A stretch of 64,000 nt of DNA from Phlebiopsis flavidoalba (taxonomy: Eukaryota; Basidiomycota; Agaricomycetes; Polyporales; Phanerochaetaceae), in the NCBI GenBank assembly GCA_035772785.1, contig JAOCPU010000037.1, positions 248,001 to 312,000 on the forward strand, given 5' to 3'. Shown piece after piece: positions 12,465-24,142 of the stretch (position 1 is the first letter of the stretch; every line of letters begins with the position of its first letter). A program made the translations under genes and the position numbers. A model generated the notes under the pieces. The model made no database searches. It saw only the letters and a list, made by a program, of their open reading frames with translations, and was not told the origin of the DNA.

Positions 12465-13535
12465 TTACATGTCTTCCACACCCCAATCATAACTCTCTGC
12501 TTCCCCCGACGTTTCTTCTCATTTTGCTTTTGGAAGAGCTTTCTTTTCGAACCCCATTGCTACGATCTGAAAGAGGTTTTGCCGTGTTTCGTAGGTTGTA
12601 GATGGATTATACTGACCAACACCGTCCCCATCTATAGCCTGGCTTGATACCGCGAAACGATTTGGTGGAGGTGGGGGCCCGGTGTTATTCTGGCCTCTTG
12701 GGGGCCTTTCGTTCTCTTTTTCTGCACGAATATACCGTGATAAGCACAAGATAAGAATTATAGCTCGTCAAGTATACGTACCGTGATGAAGGCCGCTGCT
12801 GGATCGTTCCACAGCTCCTTTGCCTTCAACTCCTCATTCAGAGGCAGCCATCGTCTGGCGTGCTGTTCTCGCGAAGGATTGGGTTCCGTAATGCCTCTAA
12901 TTCTGCCTGCCTTGATTTTGCCTCGCTGCGCTTTGCACCAAACCCTTCCCCCATTCCATTTTCTCTGTGCTTCCTTCTCCTCCTTCTCCCTCTTCTTTCG
13001 AGCAGCTCTCGGCGCGTTCGGCAGCCATATCCACTTTACGTCCCGTGGCATCACGGTACACCGTCCGTCTCTTGAGCAGCCGCAATCTCCTCCCGTGTAA
13101 GTTCAGCTTTCGGCCCCGTCTTCTTCGGGATTAAGCTGATCCGATTTCTTCAGCTAGGGGCCGATGTGAGCAGACCACCCCGGAACGGAGTTTCCTCTTC
13201 AAACGACTTGTGCTTGCTGCTCGTCCTCGGCTGGTGGAGTGGGTAGGCTCGCGTACAGTAGCCCAGCCGGAACCTTCGTCTGTCTTTTGTCGCTTCTTGA
13301 ATCCTCGGTCCGCCGCGACAATCGCCTCCTCGGCGTCGTCGTCGGGCTCCTGGGTGTTCTTCTCCCCAGCCCAACGCGTCATCGTCGTTAATCATCGCTG
13401 CGCTAGTGGAAGCGGTGGACACGGCCACACTTGCGCTTTTTTCTTCTTGGGTCCACTATTTGTGCGGGATAAGATTGCATCGGCTTTTGGACCTGACATG
13501 TACTTCGCGGCGAGATAGGCTTGCATGGAGGTCAT
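12465..13535 (-). CDS. BUD13: Pre-mRNA splicing factor BUD13/CWC26
   Basis: BUD13 is a subunit of the RES (retention and splicing) complex, with Snu17 and Pml1, that binds the activated spliceosome in the nucleus. The start at 13533-13535 gives MTSMQAYLAAKYMSGPKADA, the conserved N-terminus, followed by a Lys-rich stretch. Further along are DRGFKKRQK and GSGWATVRE, then VYRDATGRK and AERAE-RKKREKEEKEAQ (about 12960-13050), LNEELKAKELWNDPAAAF (near 12800), GPPPPPNRF (near 12670) and the terminal block NGFEKK to ESYDWGVEDM with stop at 12465-12467. Two introns near 12725-12790 and 12560-12610 are supported by gta/cag signals at the family's usual break points. At least three one-base frame changes interrupt it. 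The start is clear because the N-terminal block is strongly conserved in fungi. Confidence 0.93.
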
Positions 13536-14108
13536 TTCGAATAGCTCAAGTAATCAGTGGGTAGCCAGCCAAAGAATTGTGAGCAGGTTATAACAGCGCG
13601 TGAAAAGTCGAGGGTAGTCGAGGGTGGTGTAAGTTTAAGCTGAATGACGGAACCGACCTGACTGACGCTACATGGTGGCAGGGGTCCGCCATAAACGCGT
13701 GACGCGTGACGCATCACCACAGGACTCGGAGCTCCCGCGAGAGAGTCCGTCAGCGACGTCCACGCACTAAGGGTAGGTATCCAAACTTATATTTTTGCTC
13801 AGGGGCACTCACGACGCACCGCTAAGAGACTCAATGTGGCAGGTACAAGTGGCCGACTTTGTTTGCCGTAGTGCCCGATTTTGCTGCTGAAAATCAACGT
13901 TCTCTTTGATACCCTAGAGTTTGAGTGCATGGTAAGCCAGTCGGATGTGGACATCGGCTCTGTTGCAGGCTGTAATGCAGGCTGCCTGCCGCCTGCGTGA
14001 CTCAAGCTCGGTGTTTAGCGCGTTATGTCACGCGTCCGTTTCTGAGCAGGCGCTTGTCTTTACCACCTTTCCCCTGTCTTTTCTTGTCCCAAGCCCCGAC
14101 CACTGAAC
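13536..14108. other. Spacer between BUD13 and the first DUF7918-like gene
   Basis: Divergent intergenic DNA that must hold both promoters. A short tandem duplication (acgcgtgacgcgtgacgc) lies near 13695-13712. No coding sequence recognised. Confidence 0.5.
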
Positions 14109-15376
14109 ATGCGGTACCGCGATATCGAAGTTGTAATACAAACCGCCGGCGAAACATTGGTTGAGTTTTGATGTCACAATCAACGAGGAGAAGAAAGAGG
14201 TGTCGTGCTGGGTGGCTAGTGAGGAGGGAAAGGTGAGTCCTCACACTACTGCACAGACCTGTTTCTGTCTGAAACATGCCACTTGACTCGTTGAAGGAAT
14301 TCTCTGTCTTGATAATAAATGGTCTACAAACTCATGGCCTCTCTGCTCAAATGCGAATTGACGGTCGCTTGACGAACAAGCCGTGGACTAGGCCAGCGAC
14401 CACGCACATCGTTAACCGGGGCGCACTCAGGGCCAAAAGTTGTGTTACCGTATGTTTTCTCGCGTCTCGAGTTGACGGAAGGTATATGGTGGCTGTCTAC
14501 TGTCACCGCGTTTTGGTGTCCTTACCATGACATTGACGCAGAGGCTTCTAATAACCAACCAATTCCTGACCTGGCAGCTCTAGGTTGTATTGAATTGGCT
14601 ATGCGTCGCTCCACTTACATAGGCAAAACTCCTTGGACCGCAAAAATCTGAATATGATCATAGCAATATAGGTCCTTTGCACGAACGCACAAAGAAGGCT
14701 GGAGCGCACTGTATTTCGTCAGTACATTGGCTGACACTGCGCACACTCTACGTAACGCCTTATTAGACTAGGAGCTGCACGAACAATTGAGAAGCGAAGA
14801 CGTGTACAGGTTAAATACTTTGATGTTATGGCAGAGCCTTACTGCGTTTTTCTTTTCCGTTATCGTCCTCGAGTCGGTAATAATTAAAACACACATACAC
14901 TGACCTTGCTTATCGGCTTTTTGAAGACATGTTGCAAGCCCAAGGAATTATTCCTATCCAGTCACAAACCAGAAAGTCCCCTAGCGTGCCCCCGGTGGAT
15001 GGCAGCTCCTCAAACTAAAAAGGTCTCGTGAGGGTCTAAGTAAGTTGTCCCATCCCCGCATCCAACTTTGTGACCAAACTCCTATATTACAGAAGCAAAG
15101 AAAACTGAGGTGAAAGAGAGTCAGATGATGACGAGGAAGAAGAACCCTGACGAGATCCAGGTACGTATGTCTGTTGCGAGACGGAGGGACGTGTCAAGCT
15201 CATACCAAGCCTTCGAAGGCCCGTCTGGACGCGATGGTTGCCAACATTGACGCTCTGCGGGCGCAAATGTCCAAGGCAAAGGACAAGAGAGAGCGTAAAC
15301 GGGGTGAAGACGGTCGAGCCCAGTCCCGATTTATATGGCAACAAGTGGCGACGTCATCGACTTGACAAGCGACTAG
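14109..15376 (+). CDS. DUF7918-like protein, copy A
   Basis: Member of a basidiomycete family of unknown function. The start MRYRDIEVVIQTAGE aligns with copy B. It contains CWVASEEGK directly before intron 14233-14296, then EFSVLII, IDGRLTNKPW, a beta-rich block ending in the ..YVFSRLELT segment (near 14440-14475), LHERTKKAGAHCIS (near 14673-14720), VFLFRYRPR (near 14840-14872), DMLQAQGIIPIQSQ (near 14925-14970), a basic tail (DALRAQMSKAKDKRERKR) and the terminal SGDVIDLTSD with stop at 15374-15376. The N-terminal half looks like an all-beta domain and the C-terminal half is charged and probably disordered. The VIDLT end matches a SUMO-interacting motif. Frame changes near 14165, 14450 and 15330. 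Arranged head-to-tail with copy B 335 bp downstream. Confidence 0.78.
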
Positions 15377-15710
15377 CCGCTCCTATATTTTTTTGACTGA
15401 GATACGCTCTTTCGAGTCTGACATACTGTCTCTCGGTCGAGTCGCCTATACTACAGTGTGGACCTCATAATATTTAGTCTTATTGCTACCTAATCCAATC
15501 TCTTGATGAATACAACAGATGACTCAGAGTGCCGTTACACCTCGGCCAGTAGCTTGCGCCTCTCAGAGCAAACCGCGCAAATTCAGAGGCAGCGGGACGC
15601 CGAACAGGTTACGTAACCCGAGGCTCGTCGAGTAAGGTTTGTTCCCAGCCTGCCACTCTCGATCCTGGTGGCCAAGAGTCGCGGAGACGCCTTGGTCTAC
15701 ACAACTACCA

Positions 15711-17087
15711 TGCCAGAGTATCGCGATGTCTCCGTCAACGTCTTGCTGAAGAGTACGACCGGACATCATGTTCTCGAAGAGTACGAAGTCACGATTGATG
15801 AAGCGAAGAGAACCGTGACGTGCTGGATAAGCAGCGAGGAGCACAAGGTGGCGTGATTTCCTCTGAGTTCTTCTCTCACTCACCCATTCATGCATCGTCC
15901 AACAGGAATTCGTGATTTTTGCGGCCAACCAATCGCACACGGCAGGCAGGCAGTTCCGGTGCTGCACCTCCGTAGACGGACGGCAGGTAGACCACGCTCT
16001 GTGGCGACCACAGGAGAGCGGGAAAATAGAGGGCGCATACATATCCGAAGACACCCTGGTCCCTTTCATTTTCTCTCAGATGAGACTAACAGATGGTGCG
16101 CACTGTTCCAGTCGTGGATGGGAAAGCTGTCTCATCAGTCCCACTACAGAGGACCATCTACTAGGCCTACACGGTCCGCTAGATCTCGAAGCTCTAGGCA
16201 CAATCCGCTTCGTGGTACTCCGATGTCTGGTTCAGGAGGAGGGCCTCAGCTACGTACAACCGGAAGCCGACTTCGATTTGCGCGACATCGGTCCGATCCA
16301 CGAACGTACCAAGAAGGTCGGGGGCCACTGCGTCGCGTAAGCATCCGCGCACCGTGTCGGTTTAGGCTGTGTGATGCTACTATGGCAATGCGTAGCCTGG
16401 GTGATGCCACGCAGACTCACCTCGCGGTGGGGGCAATTACCCACGATGTAGATACCGAAGACAGCCCCTATTGCATATTCGTCTTTTCGGTATCGCCCAA
16501 GAGGTATGTTCCCCTCATTCGGTGTATGTCGCAGTCGTTCGAAACTTTGCGTGCAGACCTACTCCAGGCTCAGGGGGTGATACCTCAACAACAAGCAGTC
16601 GCGGGTGGCAGCCGTTCGAACGACGTGAAGCCACAAATGAACGGCGCCTCGAGTAAGCGGCCTCAAGGGCAAAAACGAGCCCTCGACCCCTCAGACAGTA
16701 CGTTCCTTTGACTAGTCGAGGTCTGTAATCGCTAAACTACTGCTGTGCAGAACCCCGTCGTAAAAGAGAGAAGTCAAAGATGAAAGTTCCGAAGTTGGAA
16801 ATCACGAAGACACGCGCAGCTCACTTGCGTATGTACACGCTGCTTCGCGCCATCCTTGTGCGGTTGCCTCATTTATGTCCCAGGCACAAGAAGCATTGAT
16901 CTCAGCCCAGCTCGCAGCTGTCAGGGCGCAAAGGGCGAAGCTACTGGCTGACCCGAACCAGGGCGCAAGTAGCAACAACGGTCGAAGTCCTAAACGCATC
17001 AAACGAGAACCTGGCGGGTCACATTTACCTTCGCCTAAGAAAGTCAAAGGGGTCCCAGAAGTAATCGATCTCACTTTGGACGACTGA
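15711..17087 (+). CDS. DUF7918-like protein, copy B (best preserved)
   Basis: The clearest copy of the family. It begins MPEYRDVSVNVLL at 15711, runs through LEEYEVTIDEAKRTVTCW and SSEEHK, then intron 15848-15905, EFVIFAANQSH, a CTSVDGRQVDHALW block, EDTLVPFIFSQMRLTD, and intron 16096-16149 that restores the LTDEDHLLGL reading. LEALGTIRFVVLRC, IGPIHERTKKVGGHC, CIFVF followed by a frame-broken RYRPK (one extra T near 16487) and LLQAQGVIPQQQ come next. The tail is charged with KRIKREPGG and ends PEVIDLTLDD at 17061-17084. Function unknown; family membership rests on these shared blocks. The basic KRIKRE stretch could be a nuclear localisation signal, and the C-terminus a SUMO-interacting motif; both are inference from motif shape. 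Only about one coding indel is evident. Confidence 0.85.
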
Positions 17088-17852
17088 AACCACACAATCT
17101 ACGCTGTATGTATTATTACTAGTGCTGAATCCGAGCTGAATCTATGTAGATTCAGGCTCAAGGCTTAGTAACTGCACTTGCGGTGCGATCTGCCAGAAGA
17201 TGCTTTTTATGCAGAGCGCAACAAATCCACAGGCTACGCTAGACGATAAACTTTCCCCGCATGCATCTGGCCCCGAATCGGAGTCCAACAACCCGGTGTC
17301 GCGATGACAACGAACGGAGGCGCCGGCTTCGTGGCGTTGGACATCCCAGTCTAACCAGATCTAGTAGCACAGATCACCCTGCGCCTCTCTGAACGTCCCG
17401 CACGGGGCGAATGATACATATGGCATTGAAAGTACTGCTACAGGAGGGTATAACACATATATAGAAACCTTTTACCGGCCGTTGGAAAGAGTCTGAACGT
17501 GAGATGCCGGACAGAGCCGTCCTGGGTGCGAGGGGAGCAGTGTGTCCGGCGGCGTCGAGAAGGGGAAGGCAGCCGACAATCAAGAGAGATGGGACATGAG
17601 AAGTAAAGAGAGGACATGTGGAAGAGAAAAAGATAAACCGAGAGAAGGAGAGAAGCAGAAAAAGAAACGGAAAAGGAGGAAAAGGACCGACAAGAGGCTA
17701 CAGATGATACACGGTACAGACTGTACATGAACCATGAAGTGTTGCGATGCGTTTGCGGGAGACGATGGTGTACGTGAGTGTGCGGTGCGTCATGAAGGGC
17801 GAGGTGGTACAGAGTTCATACACGGGGGGTCGCGGGGCCGTGTGGGCGGCGC
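17088..17852. other. Convergent spacer after DUF7918 copy B
   Basis: Contains an A/G-rich stretch at about 17540-17700 (imperfect purine tract on the plus strand) and no gene that I recognise. It is the shared 3' flank of copy B and the phosphodiesterase gene. Confidence 0.45.
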
Positions 17853-20157
17853 TCACACCCCGATCGACGGCGGGCAGAGCGTGCTGAGGAGCGTGTTGCC
17901 GTTGGCCCGCGGGTCGTGCGTGAGGCCCGAGTCGGGCGTGACGGGGCTCGTGGTGGACGTGGGACGACATGGAGCGCGCGGAGAGCGGGCTGGACGTGCT
18001 CGGCGACGCGCCGGACGAGCGCGGCTTGCCGTGCATCATCTCAAAGTACTCGGACGGCGACGGGTTCCACGACGTGCGGTGGAAGCTCTTTTTCTTGCGC
18101 ACGCTTGCCTTGTAGGCCGCGCGGATCGCGCTCAGTGGCGTCGTTGAGGGGTGTTGATGAACAGCGACGATTGGTGCGAGCCGCACCGGCGGAGGCGATG
18201 CTCGGAGCTGGCGATCGGGTTATCTCCAAGCGGGGAGATGCGAGGGCGAATGCACAATCGAACTTGTGGCAATCGAGGGTCACGGGAAAGAATAGGTCCA
18301 GCTCGACGGGGTAGTGGGGCAGCGGCAGAAGGGGATGTGGAGGAGCACGTATGATATTGGCTGAATGCTAGAGGAATCAGACACCGCTGGTGGCTGGCAC
18401 CGTGACCCAGGCGGCGTGAGCTGGTAGAGGACGTCTCAAGACTAACTCAAGACCGTCTCTATCTGTAATGACTGCACGGATTGCGTGGGTACTCGCGCAA
18501 AATTCCGGTGGGGGGGGGGAGGTGGGGTAGGGGCGGGAAAGCGGACAAAAAGTCTTCAGGAGTGCCGAGGTGTGGGGACGGACGACTGCGCGAGCGCGTG
18601 GCGGATCGCCGCTGTGTGCTTATCGGGGTCTGAAAGCAGGGGGGGCAAACCACTGGCACGCCGGTCTTCTTTCCACTGCCTGAGGTTGTCCTTGCACTGT
18701 TGTGCGAAAACAGACATTTCTGGTGCGTGCAGTGTTTAACATCAGCGGGGCGTCCAGTACTAACGATATGCCTAGTCGAGGAATGAACCACTCACGTGGA
18801 ATACCGGATGCCGTAAGTTCGAGAAGGGGATAAGTGAAGTGGCTGGTAAAGAAGACCTCCCCTTTGCTCTTCGCTTAATGCATCCTTGGAAGGCTGCGAA
18901 AAAGCACCGAAGTAGGCAAGTCCAAATGCTGTTCCAGGAGCAATTGACTCGTCCACATTCACAGGTCCCCTGCGAATATCCGCTTCTAGAGCTGCGCTGC
19001 CGCCCAAATGCTGGGACACAGTGTGCGGTCGGCTCTACGATAGAAGCAAGAAATGAAGAGAGATCGTGCATGTGAATTCAAGGAGGTGGGTTACTTACGG
19101 GGTTACTGATATCCGCGCACTTGATGAGAGCCTACAACACACGAGACAAGGGGAAACACACGAGCACCTTCTGCTCCAAAGGATCTCAGGCGGGACGTGG
19201 AGCCATTGACCATGGTTTTCTATAGGATTTGGTCATAGAAATCAGCATGCACGGACATTTTCTCTCCTTATGTCCGGTTGTCGCAAAAATCGTCATGGGA
19301 CGGGCACAGCTGGTATTTCTTGTTGGGTAATGGGAGTTGAAGCACAGCCGTAGACCAAGAACTTGGGTTATCCCGAAGGGGCGTCAGATAAGGGTAAAAC
19401 CAAGGGTGTCCGTGGTTTGCCGCATGATCATAGCTCTGCAGAATACGGACCCGAATGGGCATTTGTTCGAGAGGGGACTGTTTTCAAAGGCCTCTGCAAG
19501 AGGAGTTTTGTGGCATTGACGCTAGACAATCATATGAGCGGATTGTACATAGATGAGAGATAGTGGGGGACGTACCAAGAACGCGTTGGTCAGGGCCCGG
19601 ATGTCCCACATCGTGTCGACTGCGGCGATGTGAGGGCAAAGATGTCATGTCCTCGTTTTCAAGACAGCTTAAGAAAGGATCGATAGGCTTTCAATGCTTC
19701 ATGTTCTTGTCGGGCAGCCATAACCTATCGTCGGAGCGCAGGAGGATATGACAACAGGGGGGAACCATCAGCGCGGCTGTGTAGAGGAAAGAAATAGGTC
19801 GCTTGGAAGACGTCGAAGGGCATGCTGGAAGTTGTGGTACGTGTTCATCCGTCGGTGTATAGCTGGCGGAGGTGTTGTAGGAAAGCATGATATCTGGGCT
19901 GAATGCAGAAAGGGTTTAATGGGCAGACTGAATTAGGACCGACACATCTCTCACTAGACTTACGCAGACGATGCACCAAAAATGACACAAATCCCTCCTG
20001 GCTTTTTGCATGCCTCGTACGTGTGCGAAATAGAAGCCTCGAACTGAATATATTATGTGACAGGCAAAGAACCGATGCCTCCTCCACGGCAGCTTATGGG
20101 GCTCAAAGTGCCATGTGCCCAGGACGCGATGACCTGGCACGAGTATCGCGTGCATGA
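17853..20157 (-). CDS. Class I 3',5'-cyclic nucleotide phosphodiesterase
   Basis: PDE class I enzymes hydrolyse cAMP/cGMP to the 5' nucleotides and damp cAMP-PKA signalling. On the minus strand: GTWHFEPHKLP (near 20100), the start of the catalytic region; a metal-binding His block from TYHNFQHALDVFQA (near 19835), partly split by an indel; LMVPP and DDRLWLPDK (near 19700-19760); the second metal block read as IAAV and HDVGHPG in neighbouring frames followed by LTNAFL (19575-19625); SQLLLEQHLDLPTSVLF (near 18930-18985); EVFFTSHFTYPLLELTAS (18790-18860); and MSVFAQQCKDNLRQWKEDRR (18660-18725). A low-complexity tail with AAYKASVRKKKSFHRTSWNP (near 18080-18125) leads to CPPSIGV and a possible stop at 17853-17855. 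More than six frame changes. Upstream exons beyond 20157 are likely but not resolved. Similar to the low-Km (PDE2) type found in fungi; subtype not certain. Confidence 0.82.
18510..18519 (+). repeat. 10-G homopolymer run
   Basis: Uninterrupted G run in the phosphodiesterase region; a likely site of length error. Confidence 0.8.
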
Positions 20158-22754
20158 TAGTTTTATCGGGGTAGAGCTTCTGGCTACGCAGTGGGCAGGC
20201 TCAACAAAAACCGCACAGGAGATCTATAATTAATAGGAGGAAATATACGCACTGAGTATGGGGGTCTGCTCGCAATTAACAATTGTTTCGGTATGTGCAC
20301 GGGACGAGACCGTCCAATCAGGACTTGCGGCATATCTCAGCTCCGAGGGTTCGCGAAAGGTAAGGAGGGCTGCTGATGCAAGTGCTCGGGATTAGCAGTG
20401 TGAGGGCGCACACACCTGGTTTCTCCGTCCTTGAATCTCCTCCCAGCCGCCCATCCGTGACCTCTACCGCCTCATCGCCGAGAGCCAGGCAAGCCCACCG
20501 ACATCGACGCTGCCGCCCTGCGAGCCGAGTGCATAGTCCCATCAGGAGCCGAGGTTCCACTCCTGAGCGGTGATGGAGTACAAAAGGGGGAGGAGTACAG
20601 ATGGTGGTAAGGAGCAGGTAAAAGGAGGTGTGAAGGTACGGCGCAGGGAGGGACTGTGGAGAGCGGCAGACGACGGTGTATAGGGTCGTGGGTGCGGGGT
20701 TTTCTGGTCGAGGCTTCTCAGCGGGAGCTGTGCGCCAGTATTGTGTCGTCGCGTGGCCTCGCACGTGTCTCGCTTGGCATGGGGGTTTGTCCGCTTTCGC
20801 GCGGTTCCCGCGCACGTGGCGACGGCGGGAGCAGCTGGCCCGATGACCGCACGGAGACAACGGCCGACGCGACGCTCACCAGCACACTCGGATGTCCCGC
20901 CGACATACCATTCACTACCAGCTGATTCTTGTCGCTGCACTGGTCTCCGTGCCGGGGCCTGCAATACCACCTGGCGCGCGCTGCCCGGCGCCTCGAGACT
21001 CGGCAGGCTTTCGTTACGGTCGCTGCAGGCTGCCATGATGATCGCGGAGCGCTCACGAGTGACGAGAGCCGCGCTGCGGTGCACGGAGGTGCAAAAACCG
21101 GCCTGGCAGCCATGGCGACACGCGAGGGCGTTTCTCGGTGAGTTCTTTCTTGTGCCCAACCCCAGTCGGGCCTGCATCTGATCCAGGTGATGCCCATGAA
21201 TTGAGAAACAGAGCATGATTTGCCAGGCCCGACCCGGAGATGCACTCGGGAACGACGCGGGTGCTTGCGGCGCGATCTACGAAGGGGGAGCACCCGCGCT
21301 GTCTCTCCGCCACCCGCAGCCTACATAACCATCGGACGCGCAGAACATCGCGACATGGAATGGCAGCATCAGAAAGCTAATTCTCCGTGCCCCGTGCAGC
21401 CGGTGTGGTGGTCCTTGCCGACGATGCACGCAACGAAGCCAGGACGCGATGGGCAGCACGCCAGAGGTCCAATGGGGCATGCGGCGAGCTGGCTGTCGGC
21501 CAAGCGTAGTGTGTGCCTCTGGCTGGATAGGCTCGCTGGGCTGAAATGCACGTGGGAGCAAGACGGCTGCCGTATGCCGACGATGCCTGGCGCCGCGGCC
21601 GCTCGTCTCGTCAGGGTCTGCGCGAAGACGGTCAGAGTGCAGCTAATGTTAGGAGGGAAACGCAGTCAGCGCTCGATCTACGCCTAGCGACTATTCATCT
21701 ATAGCCCTGATAGAAACTTGCAAACTGGGATGCGTTCCAATTTCAGTTACATAACCCCTGCTCCAGCTATTCCCGCTCCTTGCCCGGCCGTGGCCCTCTC
21801 TGTCTGCCTGGCCTATTCGCAGGCGGACAGGGCGAGTGCCACCTCCTCTGCATCGCCAGATCGCCCACGTGAAACTGACATCGCCTAATCATCCTTCAGC
21901 AGCGGGCCTACTGTATGGACGCTCGCGAGACGATTCCCCGCGGGGAGCTTGGCTCCCGACCTATTCGTAGAATTGTACCGGGTTCCTCACGCAGTCTCAC
22001 AGGCGTGGCATAGCCGTCCGAGCGTGCCGCTGCCATACGATCGGCTAGAAATCTCTTTTCCAAGCGTCAAATCCTGCTCTATATTCCGCGCGCCGTCCGC
22101 CACCCCAGCTCTCGCTTTGGCTGTCCGACTGGCCCGAACCTTGCGTCCAAACGAGGCAGCTAGCCCCCGTCTCGCGGCGTCATGGTCTTTGCATTCTCCT
22201 TCTCTGGCCAATTCCGCCCCTCCTTACGTCACCGATTCGTTGCCACGAGATCTCATCAACTCTTGTCCACAGATGTTGCCCGGCATCCGTCGACAACAAC
22301 GTTGTGCGCAGATACGCGATTCCCTGCTTCCATTGTTGGCTTCAGAAGAACACCATCGACTCTCAATGGATATCCCCTCCTACAGCTCGGTACTACCTTC
22401 CTGGTCCTGCTGTCATTCTTTCGCCCTCCTGCACAGGATCTTCTCTTTGACTCTCCAAACAATCCAAAAAAAATCTTTGTTCGGGTGGACATATCAAAGC
22501 TCATAAGTCACAAGTGAGGTTTTTGCATTCCTATATCGTCCTATTACGCTGCGCGTGTGGGTTCGCTATTTACCTTTTTTCTGTGGTTTTCCTCCGTCTC
22601 ACTTAAAAAACTCTGCGCGCCCAGACAGAAACAACAAACCCCGGGCTGATTTGATTTGCTAGAAGGGGAGGTACCGAGGGTTGCCGTACCCACGATCGTG
22701 ACTATTCAGTAATGTTGGTCGGCTTGCGACTTAAACTCAGGGAAACTCAAGTTC
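20158..22754. other. GC-rich stretch without recognised genes
   Basis: Probably includes 5' exons or leader of the phosphodiesterase gene in 20158-20600. Long open frames occur on both strands (for example 20542-21216 on minus and 21949-22506 on plus), but they overlap each other, lack family motifs and reflect high GC. From 22170 to 22520 the DNA is pyrimidine-rich, like a fungal promoter or leader. Confidence 0.4.
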
Positions 22755-24142
22755 ATGAGGATAGAACCAAGCAGAGATTATGCGAACAAAGAGCACTCTC
22801 AAGCTCCCGCCGCGACAGGGTCGACAGCCATATTCTACGCAGAATTATCGCAACACATCGTTCAATCCCCAGGCGGGGCCGTGAATATGTGCTCTATGCC
22901 GCGGGCCGCGCAGATCCTCGGGGATCGCATCAATGGAGAAATGTATGATGCGGGTAAGTGACTTTTCACTATGACCGCCCTGTTGACAACAACCCATGGT
23001 AGGTCGCAGTTCAACGTGTTTCTTTTCTGCACATCCCTGAAAACAGTGGTGATTCACTTGGAGGGTTATAGGATTCCGTGTTGCCCTATCTCTCGCAGCT
23101 CGTCCTGACGGGACAATGCTTTCTATGCAAACACCGGCTGGCGAGGCACACACAAAAGTCTGCCTGAACGTAAACATCGGATCCCATGTCCCGCCGGCGA
23201 CTCCGCAGAAAGGTATGCAGAGTCTGCGGATTTGCGTCGTGTTTTTAAGGACCGTTTGGCCCTCTAAGAGGGTATCCCTCCAGCACCTTGGCTCGCTTTC
23301 CGAAACCTCTGCCCTAGCCGAAATGACAAGGAGCATGACCCCTCGCTTGGCTCTTCCCGCGCACGCCGGCGGCGCCAGCCTGCATTACGCTCTCGGGGCA
23401 CGACCTGATTGTAGATATTCCCGCCGAAAAGCCCGCCGAACACCGCGCCGCCGCCCCGCTACTAGTGTGGGGGGGGGGCGACGCGCTGTTCAGGACACAG
23501 ATGCACGCCTTCCTGTCGCGAGCTCCCGGCCGGCGCTCCTGCCCACGCGTGCGTGCCACCGCTGGATCCTCGCGACAAGAACTTGCCTCCCCCGTCGCGC
23601 TCACGCGCTCAGTGAACCGCGTCGCCCACATCGCCCGTCCAGCCCGTCCTCCCAGAGGGGGACGCCACGCGCGGGCTCCAGGCGCGTCGGATGGCGGTGG
23701 GCGCTGTTCGCGCGGCCTGGCGTGCCATATGAGCCACGGACAGAGGGTCAGGCCGATGCCCACCCGCCGTGTACATGCCCGACCGTCCTTGGGCGATCAC
23801 AGGATGCGAACTCGCAACGCCTTATCCAATATCAACCACACTCCATCGCCAGAGCCACCCAGAACTAGACGCTTCGCCACCGACAGGGTTGCATCGGGAG
23901 CAGTGCAACACCGCCGCCGTCTCCTGAGCATGCTCCGGCCCTCTCGCCCTCACCAATACTCGGCGCACGTGGACGACCCCGCCAAGTCGCGGGGCGCCGC
24001 CGCCACTCGCACGAACCGTCACACCAGTCTCGCCTTTCGAATCCGCGGCACGCACCGACGTAACCACCCGCCCTCGCGAGCTCCGCCGAACGGCCCGCCT
24101 GCACGCCGCTGTCTGTTTCCCCTCCCGGCCGCGCTCCAGTGA
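22755..24142 (+). CDS. Weak candidate gene, unknown product
   Basis: Possible exons on the plus strand. The first reads MRIEPSRDYANKEHSQ to DRINGEMYDA and stops at a gtaagt donor at about 22953. A second around 23075-23210 reads RVALSLAARPDGTMLSMQ and onward to PATPQK before gtatgc. A third open stretch begins LSGHDLIVDIPAEKPAEHR (near 23390) and stays open, GC-rich and Arg/Pro-heavy to 24142. No family is recognised and the third exon could be a composition artefact. Minus-strand frames over the same region are equally long but carry no motifs. Confidence 0.2.
23469..23478 (+). repeat. 10-G homopolymer run
   Basis: Uninterrupted G run inside the GC-rich candidate gene region. Confidence 0.8.

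Noticed and set aside
13695..13712. Short tandem repeat acgcgtgacgcgtgacgc as an operator-like element
   Set aside because: Only about two units; no known binding site matches and position alone is not enough.
20542..21216. Long minus-strand open frame (224 codons)
   Set aside because: Overlaps several equally long frames on both strands, Arg/Pro/Ala-rich, no motif; explained by high GC.
21949..22506. Plus-strand frame of 185 codons
   Set aside because: Pyrimidine-rich Ser/Leu/Pro composition typical of a leader or promoter; no motif or splice structure.
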